Made by a program: the position numbers and the translations under genes. A stretch of DNA of 10,666 bases from an uncultured Candidatus Saccharibacteria bacterium. GTDB lineage: Bacteria > Patescibacteriota > Saccharimonadia > Saccharimonadales > UBA4665. The stretch lies in NCBI GenBank assembly GCA_903836325.1, contig CAILQE010000003.1, positions 1-10,666 on the forward strand, written 5' to 3'. Below the pieces are notes generated by a model. The model did not search any database. It was not told the origin of the DNA and saw only the letters and a program-made list of their open reading frames with translations. Of the stretch, positions 5,033 through 10,666 are shown one piece after another (positions within the stretch are counted from its first letter, which is position 1; each line of letters starts with the position of its first letter).

Positions 5033-5884
5033 ATGAATGATGGTGGTGCATTAGAGGTTCGCCTCGGAAAACGAGTTCAAGATTTTCGAAAGAAAGCTGG
5101 ATTTACTCAACAAGAACTTTGTCATAAGGCTAAGTTAAGTTATTCTACGTTGGCAAAAATAGAACGAGGAGCCATTAAATCGCCTTCTGTATTTACAATG
5201 CAATCTATTGCACAGTCCATAGGCTCTTCTCTTGACGATCTAGTTGGTGGAGCTACTTCAGGAAAATCTAAAGAATTTAAAACCAGTAAATCTGGAGTTA
5301 AATTTATATATTTCAATGTTAACGACACTCTTGTTAGATATCATCAAAGAGCATTTAGTAATTTAGCCAAAGATCTAGGAATGCAGCCAGACTTAGTAGA
5401 AACTGCATTCTGGTTTTACTCAGAAGAGCTAGACAAGGGTCAATTGAGTCTTGATGAATTCAATAAATTATTTGCAGGTAGATTAGGCGTTCCCTCTGTG
5501 GATTGGAAGAAATACTACATAAAAGCTGCCGAATCAGTCCCTGGAGTATCGAACTTGCTAGATAAAATAAGTAAAGAATATAAATTTGGAATACTTGCCA
5601 ACATGTTCCCTGGTGGACTAAATGCGCTAATGGAATCCAATAAGATTCCTGAACTTAACTATGATGGAATAGTAGACTCATCTTTAGAGGGAGCTACAAA
5701 GCCAGATCAAAAGATGTTTAAAGTTGCTCAAAAGAAAGCTGGGCTTGAAGCTAATGAAATTCTGCTAATTGATGAATCTATGTCTAATCTTGTTGCTGCA
5801 CAGAAAGCTGGCTGGCACACTCTATGGTTCGATTCTTCTGCTCCTGAAGATTCAATTACTAATGTATTAAAATCTCTAGAATAA
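5033..5884 (+). CDS. XRE-family helix-turn-helix protein fused to a degenerate HAD domain
   Basis: Residues 10-72 form a Cro/C1-type DNA-binding domain: LGKRVQDFRKKAGFTQQEL, then SYSTLAKIERG and a SPSVFTMQSIAQSIGSSLDDL tail. After a short linker (74-88), residues 90-280 have the layout of a HAD-superfamily hydrolase. Motif I FIYFNVNDTL (91-100) carries Asn95 and Asn97 where the nucleophile and acid Asp should be. Motif II reads LANM (188-191) without the usual Ser/Thr. Motif III KPDQKMF (223-229) keeps its lysine. Motif IV LLIDES (244-249) has Asp-Glu in place of Asp-Asp. The phosphatase chemistry is therefore probably lost and the fold may bind a small phosphorylated ligand to control the DNA-binding half. 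Single gene with its own promoter, converging on tsaD with a 3-bp gap. Targets unknown. Confidence 0.85.
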   Translation: MNDGGALEVRLGKRVQDFRKKAGFTQQELCHKAKLSYSTLAKIERGAIKSPSVFTMQSIAQSIGSSLDDLVGGATSGKSKEFKTSKSGVKFIYFNVNDTLVRYHQRAFSNLAKDLGMQPDLVETAFWFYSEELDKGQLSLDEFNKLFAGRLGVPSVDWKKYYIKAAESVPGVSNLLDKISKEYKFGILANMFPGGLNALMESNKIPELNYDGIVDSSLEGATKPDQKMFKVAQKKAGLEANEILLIDESMSNLVAAQKAGWHTLWFDSSAPEDSITNVLKSLE

Positions 5885-5887
5885 AAT

Positions 5888-6946
5888 CTAAATTACTAGA
5901 TTCGGCTCTATGTCTAATTCTTCAGGGATAGCAATCCCCTTCTTGTATTTAGCCTGATAACATCCTAAGGTTGCGATCATTCCGCCATTATCGGTACAAA
6001 CTTTTATGTCCGGATAATTTATCTCAAAATTAAAAGCTTCTTTTAATTGTTTCCTTAATTCTTGATTAGCCCCTACCCCACCTGCAATGACAATATTATT
6101 TACATTAAATTCAATTACAGCTTTCTTAACTTTGTCTACAATGGTTTTTACGGCTGTATATTGGAAACTAGCTGCTATATTGGCCTTCTGAGACTCATTT
6201 AGACGCTCAGAAAGCTTTGTTGATGGAAAGTTGTAACTTTCCCCAATTTCGTTTTGAGCAAGCCTTAGAACGGCTGTTTTGATTCCAGAAAAGCTAAAGT
6301 CGTATCTCTCCATGTTAGCTATGGGTAGTTTATATTTTGTTGGATCCCCTTCCCCTGCTTTAATGGCAATGGCGGGACCTCCTGGATATCCTAGACCTAG
6401 AATCTTAGCGACTTTATCGAAAGCTTCACCTATAGCGTCATCTTGAGTCTTTCCTAATAGCTGATAATCAAAGTGATCTTTAAAAAGAACTAATTGAGAA
6501 TGACCACCGGAAACAATAACGGCTAAAAACGGAAAATCTGGGCTTTTATCTATTGGGCTATATCCTTCAATACTGCTTTCTGTAATGAAATTTGCGTACA
6601 CATGACCCAGTACGTGATTAGATTTATATAACGGTTTATTTTTAATAATTGCTAAAGTTCTAGCAGTCATAACGCCTACCAATAAGCTTCCTCCTAGTCC
6701 TGCACCGTAAGTTACTGCAATACCATCAATATCGTCCCACGTGCATTCGGCAATCTTCAGGGCTTCGTCTATAACGGGGATAATCACTTCTATGTGACTT
6801 CTTGCAGCTATTTCAGGTATGACACCACCGTAAATGGCATGTAAATTCATTGAAGAAGAAACTACGTTACTTAGTAATTTTTTACCATCCTCAACTACGG
6901 AGGCAGAAGTTTCGTCGCAACTTGATTCAATACCTAATATTTTCAT
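5888..6946 (-). CDS. tsaD: tRNA N6-adenosine threonylcarbamoyltransferase
   Basis: TsaD transfers the threonylcarbamoyl group from threonylcarbamoyl-AMP to A37 of tRNAs reading ANN codons, working in the cytoplasm with TsaB and TsaE. At 352 residues it is full length. It opens MKILGIESSCDETSAS, and HAIYGGVIPEIAARSH (36-51) is the family signature. Metal-binding HVLGH lies at 111-115, SGGHSQLV at 146-153, GGVGANQEL at 289-297 and the Asp319 metal ligand in CTDNGG. The ATG (6946-6944) is fixed by these N-terminal residues and by a -10 box 8 nt upstream. It is divergent from the Mur ligase, with only 24 bp between start codons. The essential t6A pathway gene shows no sign of damage. Confidence 0.97.
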   Translation of the reverse strand: MKILGIESSCDETSASVVEDGKKLLSNVVSSSMNLHAIYGGVIPEIAARSHIEVIIPVIDEALKIAECTWDDIDGIAVTYGAGLGGSLLVGVMTARTLAIIKNKPLYKSNHVLGHVYANFITESSIEGYSPIDKSPDFPFLAVIVSGGHSQLVLFKDHFDYQLLGKTQDDAIGEAFDKVAKILGLGYPGGPAIAIKAGEGDPTKYKLPIANMERYDFSFSGIKTAVLRLAQNEIGESYNFPSTKLSERLNESQKANIAASFQYTAVKTIVDKVKKAVIEFNVNNIVIAGGVGANQELRKQLKEAFNFEINYPDIKVCTDNGGMIATLGCYQAKYKKGIAIPEELDIEPNLVI

Positions 6947-6954
6947 CTATTTCT

Positions 6955-6962
6955 AGTATACT
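6955..6962. promoter_or_regulatory. Shared palindromic -10 element of divergent tsaD and Mur ligase promoters
   Basis: The 8-bp palindrome AGTATACT supplies TATACT on the plus strand (6957-6962) and on the minus strand (6960-6955). Each hexamer ends 8 nt before its start codon: ATG at 6971 on plus and at 6946 on minus. The gap is exactly symmetrical. Both genes would have almost no 5' leader. No good -35 is visible on either side. Confidence 0.5.
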
Positions 6963-6970
6963 TAAACTAT

Positions 6971-8332
6971 ATGAATTTTAGAGCAGTAATTAAGAAAGTT
7001 ATTCCGAAAAATTTTTTTGCTAAGGTTGAGCCTTACGGGCACTGGGCGGAAGCATTAATAGAAAATATTATCTTCGGATTTCCTTTCAGGGGAATTAAAA
7101 CCATTGGAATAACAGGTACGGCAGGGAAAACTACTACGTCAACCTTATTGGCTCATGTTCTAAAAGAGAGTGGACTTAACGTCGGATATATGGGAACAGT
7201 TTCTATAGACTATGCAGACGGAAGAGGACCAATTCACAATGAAACAAGAATGACTTCTTTGGGCTCTTTAAGACTTATTAAGACAGTAAAACAGATGAGA
7301 AAGAACAAGATGGACTGGTTGGTTATGGAGGTTTCTTCTCAGGCTTTGACTCAGCATCGAGTTTTAGGGGTTACTTTTCAGATCGTGGGATATACCAACC
7401 TTTCTCACGATAACTATCATTACCATGGTAGTTTTTCTAACTATAGAGATGCAAAAATCAAGCTTTTTAAGCAAGCAAATAGAAGGTTATTAGCAAAAAG
7501 AGCAGGGGTGATTAATGTCGACGACGAAAATGGTAAATATTTTGCAAGAAACATAAAAAAACCACTTACTTATGGAATTAAAAAAGGTGACTTAAGAGCT
7601 ACCGATATAGAGCTTAATCCCAACGGTAGTACTTTTAAAGTTTCTATAGGCGGAGATGTTTATAAAATTAAATCTAATCTGCCTGGAATGTTTAACGTAT
7701 ATAACACTTTGTGTGCTATTGGAATAGCTAGAGAAGTAGGTCTTAGTATTGAACAGATAGAGAAGGGTATAGCATCTCTAAAAGCTGTTGAAGGAAGAAT
7801 GAATAGTATTGATCTAGGACAAGATTTCGGGGTAATTGTAGATTACGCCTGTACCCCAGAAAGCTTTAAGCAACTTTTTGCAGCAATCAAGCCACTAGCA
7901 AAGGGTAGGGTTATTAGTGTATTTGGTTCGGCGGGTAGAAGAGATGAAGCCAAGAGACCATTGCAAGGCGAAATAGCAGGAAATAATTCTGACATAGTTA
8001 TATTAACCGAAGAAGATGATAGAGATCAGGAGGGCATGAAGATAATTGAGGAAATTGGCGAAGGAGTGAAGAAGACTGGAAAGAAGAAAGACAAAGATCT
8101 GTTCTATATTCACAACAGGGAAGAAGCTGTTGAAAAAGCAATATCTCTCGCTAAAAAAGATGACCTTGTCCTACTGCTCGGTAAAGGTGAAGAAACGGTA
8201 ATAATTACCAATAAGCCAGGATTTAAATCAGGACAGGGACACATATACAACGAATCAACTGACACTTTATTCAGACACTACAACGAGACTGAAACAGCTA
8301 AAAAAGTGCTTAAAAAGATAGTTAAGCGCTAA
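6971..8332 (+). CDS. MurE-like Mur ligase lacking most of the N-terminal domain
   Basis: A Mur ligase of 453 residues, most like UDP-MurNAc-tripeptide synthetase, which uses ATP to add the third amino acid to the peptidoglycan stem peptide. Visible are Walker A TGTAGKTTT (48-56), EVSSQALTQHRV (120-131), TNLSHDNYHYHGS (142-154), Lys162 as the likely carbamylated lysine, GRMNSI (275-280), DYACTPES (291-298) and GSAGRRDEAKRP (319-330). The usual DNPR amino-acid selectivity motif reads EEDDRDQE (347-354), DYAHTPD has Cys for His, and GKGHE reads GKGEE (404-408). Only about 40 residues precede the Walker A region, whereas MurE normally has about 100, so the UDP-sugar domain is largely missing. Start is set by the palindromic -10 eight bases upstream. 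Ends in an 11-bp overlap with the convergent amidinotransferase-like gene. Confidence 0.85.
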   Translation: MNFRAVIKKVIPKNFFAKVEPYGHWAEALIENIIFGFPFRGIKTIGITGTAGKTTTSTLLAHVLKESGLNVGYMGTVSIDYADGRGPIHNETRMTSLGSLRLIKTVKQMRKNKMDWLVMEVSSQALTQHRVLGVTFQIVGYTNLSHDNYHYHGSFSNYRDAKIKLFKQANRRLLAKRAGVINVDDENGKYFARNIKKPLTYGIKKGDLRATDIELNPNGSTFKVSIGGDVYKIKSNLPGMFNVYNTLCAIGIAREVGLSIEQIEKGIASLKAVEGRMNSIDLGQDFGVIVDYACTPESFKQLFAAIKPLAKGRVISVFGSAGRRDEAKRPLQGEIAGNNSDIVILTEEDDRDQEGMKIIEEIGEGVKKTGKKKDKDLFYIHNREEAVEKAISLAKKDDLVLLLGKGEETVIITNKPGFKSGQGHIYNESTDTLFRHYNETETAKKVLKKIVKR

Positions 8333-9209
8333 GATCTAGACTGCTACAACGAATTGATCCGCCACCTTTTTTAAGTTCGGGTAAATCTAGTTCTATAACC
8401 TCAAATCCATGTTTCATTAAATTTTCATTAAATTGTTTTGTACCGCTATTAATTATTACTGTTTCACCAGTTGAGACTAGATTTAATGCAAAATGATCCA
8501 TAGCATCTTCCTTGGAAACTATAATCTTATCAAAATCATTTAGTGACTTCAGAATTCGATTGCTCTTTCTATCAAAAACAGCAGGGCAGTAGGCTATTAG
8601 CGCTTTTTTAGTATCAGTTTTAGGTCGAAGAATAGCTATAGCAAGATCAATATCATAAGTTGGGCTGTCGGGCCATTTAGTTATTCTGTTATTCTTAGCT
8701 GGTCCAAAATAAAACCACCGAAGTGGCTTGGTGTGAAGTGAAATAACTGACTTCACGTGAAGGACTTCTGAAATATATTTATGTGCTTCCTTGGATGTTC
8801 GATAAGGGCTCTGAGTGAATACGTAATCATCGCAGATTAATGCATCTCCTTGTCCGCTGAAGGCACGAATGTTATCTGGTAGAACAAACGTTTTCAAACC
8901 CAGTTTCTTGAGAATTTCGAGTGCATATTTTTCTTCTGGTTTTCTAGTATTAGGTAGGCGAGACATAATAGCCTTACCGTCTTTAACTAGCGCCCAGTTA
9001 GCTGTATATATTCCATCTTGGCAATCTTTTGGGGGATGAACTTTTATTACTTCTATCTGTGCTTTCTTGAATGCTTCAACAATAGTTCGATGTTCTTCTA
9101 CCGCGCGTAAATGATCTACTTTAGGATCATTCATTAGAGCATTGATGGCCTGATCGGACGTGAAATAATCTGCACCACTTACCAATAATTTTTTATTTAT
9201 AACAAGCAT
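8322..9209 (-). CDS. Amidinotransferase/DDAH-family protein with altered catalytic residues
   Basis: This 295-residue protein belongs to the guanidino-group modifying superfamily (arginine deiminases, dimethylarginine hydrolases, amidinotransferases). The fold is marked by DGIYTANWALV (65-75), FSGQGDAL (117-124), YDIDLA (185-190), DHFALNLV (238-245) and GGGSIRCSS (282-290) with the nucleophilic Cys288. Family enzymes usually have Glu or Asp in the EGxGD position and His in the HxD position. Here these read Ser118 and Asp186, while Asp188 and the cysteine remain. The substrate is probably arginine-like, but activity is uncertain; a binding protein or changed mechanism is possible. ATG follows an extended -10 by 7 nt. 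It overlaps the Mur ligase 3' end by 11 bp in convergent orientation. Confidence 0.8.
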   Translation of the reverse strand: MLVINKKLLVSGADYFTSDQAINALMNDPKVDHLRAVEEHRTIVEAFKKAQIEVIKVHPPKDCQDGIYTANWALVKDGKAIMSRLPNTRKPEEKYALEILKKLGLKTFVLPDNIRAFSGQGDALICDDYVFTQSPYRTSKEAHKYISEVLHVKSVISLHTKPLRWFYFGPAKNNRITKWPDSPTYDIDLAIAILRPKTDTKKALIAYCPAVFDRKSNRILKSLNDFDKIIVSKEDAMDHFALNLVSTGETVIINSGTKQFNENLMKHGFEVIELDLPELKKGGGSIRCSSLDLSA

Positions 9210-9216
9210 AACTAAT

Positions 9217-9225
9217 ATATTAACA
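9217..9225 (-). promoter_or_regulatory. Extended -10 promoter of the amidinotransferase-like gene, likely leaderless
   Basis: On the minus strand TG-T-TAATAT (9225-9217) is followed by 7 nt and the ATG at 9209. Hexamer, TGn extension and distance are identical to those before the ABC ATPase at 1397. No Shine-Dalgarno is present. Confidence 0.55.
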
Positions 9226-9250
9226 GATAATAATTACTACATTGAAACTA

Positions 9251-9280
9251 TTGGCACTCTACATAGTTAAGTGCTAAAAT
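9251..9280 (+). promoter_or_regulatory. CIRCE operator and embedded groESL promoter
   Basis: TTGGCACTC (9251-9259), a 9-nt spacer and AAGTGCTAA (9269-9277) match the CIRCE consensus, with one mismatch in each half. CIRCE is the binding site of the HrcA repressor. A -35 TTGGCA (9251-9256) and -10 TAAAAT (9275-9280), 18 bp apart, fall within the two half-sites. HrcA binding should thus directly block RNA polymerase and heat shock should release it. The start of transcription would be near 9287, leaving a leader of roughly 18 nt. Confidence 0.88.
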
Positions 9281-9304
9281 ACACCTACATTAAGAGGAGA
9301 AATT

Positions 9305-9568
9305 ATGAGCAAATTACATCCTTTAGGAGAAAACGTAATAGCTAAACCTGACGAAGGTCAGACTAAAACTAGTAGCGGAATTTTCTTACCAGATAACGCT
9401 GCCGAAAAACCTAAAACAGTTACCGTCGTGGCTGTAGGGGATAAAACTAAGTATGTGAAAGTAGGCGATCGTATTGTGGTCAAATCTTATGCCACTACAG
9501 ATATAAAGATCGATAAAGACGAATACGTAATAGTAAAAGAAGAAGACATATTAGCAAAGGTTAAATAA
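9305..9568 (+). CDS. groS: Co-chaperonin GroES
   Basis: GroES forms the heptameric lid of the GroEL folding chamber. The protein has 87 residues, against the usual 94-97. It shows the N-terminal LHPLGENVIAKPDE, the mobile loop TKTSSGIFLPDNAAEKP (20-36) with the GIFL contact to GroEL, VGDRIVVKSYATTDIKID and the C-terminal YVIVKEEDILAKVK. The region between VVAVG (41-45) and VKVGD (51-55) is only about five residues long, where Escherichia coli has about 14. The roof beta-hairpin over the lid is thus shortened. A clear AGAGGAG Shine-Dalgarno precedes the ATG. The first gene of a HrcA/CIRCE-controlled operon with groEL 21 bp downstream. Confidence 0.97.
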   Translation: MSKLHPLGENVIAKPDEGQTKTSSGIFLPDNAAEKPKTVTVVAVGDKTKYVKVGDRIVVKSYATTDIKIDKDEYVIVKEEDILAKVK

Positions 9569-9589
9569 TTTTAGGAGAAGATTAAGAAC

Positions 9590-10666
9590 ATGGCAAATAA
9601 AATATTCTATGACGAAGAAGCTAGAAGAAGATTACTGGGTGGAGCAGAAGTTTTATATAACGCAGTTAAAACAACTATGGGTCCTAAGGGGAGAAACGTT
9701 GTTATCTCTAAACCTTTTGGGTCTCCAAGCGTAACTCACGATGGAGTAACCGTAGCTAAAGGTGTTGAAATCAATGACGTAGATGACGAAACTCTAGGAT
9801 ACAGAGTTGGTGCTGAATTAATTAAGCAAGCTGCATCAAAGATGAATGATATAGCTGGAGATGGAACAACTACCGTAACCGTCCTAACGTACCACCTGCT
9901 CAGTGAAGCCAATAAATTGATTGCTGCAGGACATAACCCTATGATGCTTAGAAAAGGCCTAGAAGAGGCCTCAAAACACGTTCAGAAGAAACTAAAAAGC
10001 ATGTCCGAGAAGGTTGAAGGGAATAAGAAAAGAATTACTGAAGTGGCAACCATTTCTGCGGGTGATTCTGAGATCGGAGACTTAATTGCTGAAGTTATAG
10101 AAAAGATTGGAAAAGACGGTGTAGTAACAGTCGAAGAAGGACGAGGCTTATCTATGGAGAGTGAAGTTGTGGAAGGATTTACTTTCGACAGAGGATTCGT
10201 GAGCCCATACATGGTAACTGATAGTGCACGAATGGAAACTGTTTACAGCCATCCTGCAATCGTTGTTACCGACAAAAAAGTATCTTCCATACAAGAGTTT
10301 CTACCTTTTCTTGAAAAATTAGCTCAAGCTGGAAAAAAAGACCTAGTTCTAATTGCTGAAGAAGTTGAAGGTGAGGCGTTAACAACACTAGTGCTAAATA
10401 AGTTAAAAGGCGTGTTTAATGCTGTAGCTATCAAAGCACCAAAATACGGAGACCAAAAGACTAACGTTTTAGAAGACATAGCTACATTAACGGGAGCTAA
10501 GGTCATTAGTGATGCTCAAGGTATGACATTTGAAAATTCTGAGCTTGACGTAGTTGGTTCTGCTCGAAAAGTTATTGTAACTAAAGACGATACAACAATA
10601 ATCGAAGGAACTGGAAATAAAACAGGAGTTAAAAGCAGAATTTCACAGTTGGATTCCCAAATTATA
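9590..10666 (+). CDS. groL: Chaperonin GroEL (N-terminal 359 codons, continues beyond window)
   Basis: GroEL assembles into double heptameric rings that fold proteins using ATP with the GroES lid. The window contains 359 codons of an expected 540 or so, with no stop before the right edge. Visible are the equatorial ATP-binding motif TTMGPKGRNVV (28-38), Asp51 in THDGVTVAK (Escherichia coli Asp52) and GDGTTTVTVL (90-99; Asp91 corresponds to Asp87). The apical domain follows, with EGFTFDRGFVSPYM and LVLIAEEVEGEALTTLVLN. The catalytic Asp equivalent to 398 lies outside the window. The ATG is preceded by AGGAG at 9573-9577, with a long 12-nt spacing. The 21-bp gap after groES and the upstream CIRCE indicate one heat-shock operon. 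Confidence 0.97.
   Translation, partial: MANKIFYDEEARRRLLGGAEVLYNAVKTTMGPKGRNVVISKPFGSPSVTHDGVTVAKGVEINDVDDETLGYRVGAELIKQAASKMNDIAGDGTTTVTVLTYHLLSEANKLIAAGHNPMMLRKGLEEASKHVQKKLKSMSEKVEGNKKRITEVATISAGDSEIGDLIAEVIEKIGKDGVVTVEEGRGLSMESEVVEGFTFDRGFVSPYMVTDSARMETVYSHPAIVVTDKKVSSIQEFLPFLEKLAQAGKKDLVLIAEEVEGEALTTLVLNKLKGVFNAVAIKAPKYGDQKTNVLEDIATLTGAKVISDAQGMTFENSELDVVGSARKVIVTKDDTTIIEGTGNKTGVKSRISQLDSQII

Noticed and set aside
5140..5328. Minus-strand open frame of 62 codons
   Set aside because: Antisense to the helix-turn-helix domain and linker of the XRE-HAD gene; no start signals.
5870..5905. Terminator hairpin between the XRE-HAD gene and tsaD
   Set aside because: CTAG-containing pieces can pair, but the stem is short and interrupted, with no GC core or clean T-run.
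9982..10506. Two minus-strand open frames (76 and 60 codons)
   Set aside because: Both are antisense shadows of groEL with low-complexity Ser/Phe-rich translations.
1..10666. CRISPR array, rRNA genes, transposase or phage genes
   Set aside because: No regularly spaced repeats, rRNA signatures, transposase or integrase motifs were found on either strand.

Overview
The window is about 10.7 kb of AT-rich bacterial chromosome. It uses the standard code: UGA is a genuine stop, for example at the end of the ABC permease. Genes are short and tightly packed, and several housekeeping proteins are reduced or divergent: a Mur ligase lacking most of its first domain, a GroES with a shortened roof loop, and many start codons almost on top of a -10 box. 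This suggests a small-genome lineage such as Patescibacteria (candidate phyla radiation), perhaps near Saccharibacteria. That placement is inference; no 16S or ribosomal protein gene is present.

Positions 1-866 hold the N-terminal part of a polytopic membrane protein, probably a GT-C type glycosyltransferase, on the minus strand and running off the left edge. Positions 867-1396 are a gene-poor, scarred stretch with headless coding remnants and the left arm (1073-1184) of a perfect 112-bp inverted repeat. The right arm lies at 3128-3239. Between the arms is an ABC exporter cassette: an ATPase, an ABC-2 permease and a 68-residue membrane protein whose last 20 codons lie inside the right arm. 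Another headless remnant (3240-3383) follows the right arm. The layout looks like a cassette insertion, an invertible segment or a recent rearrangement; no recombinase is visible.

Next come tRNA-Ser(CGA) on the minus strand and tRNA-Arg(GCG) on the plus strand, both with encoded CCA. A plus-strand pair follows: a Nudix hydrolase strikingly like animal MTH1 (8-oxo-dGTPase) and a six-helix membrane protein. A single gene then fuses an XRE-type helix-turn-helix to a HAD domain whose catalytic aspartates are asparagines, probably a ligand-sensing regulator. It converges on tsaD (tRNA t6A synthesis), which is divergent from a MurE-like peptidoglycan ligase across a 24-bp gap. The ligase converges with an 11-bp overlap on a guanidino-modifying-enzyme (amidinotransferase/DDAH) homologue. 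The window ends with groES and the first 359 codons of groEL, controlled by a CIRCE operator, implying HrcA repression.

Two themes run through the regulatory DNA. Seven genes have a near-consensus -10 hexamer 6-8 nt from the start codon and no Shine-Dalgarno, so leaderless transcripts are likely. Only internal or chaperone genes (permease, groES, groEL) show clear Shine-Dalgarno sequences. Also, the tsaD/murE pair appears to share one palindromic -10 element read in both directions.
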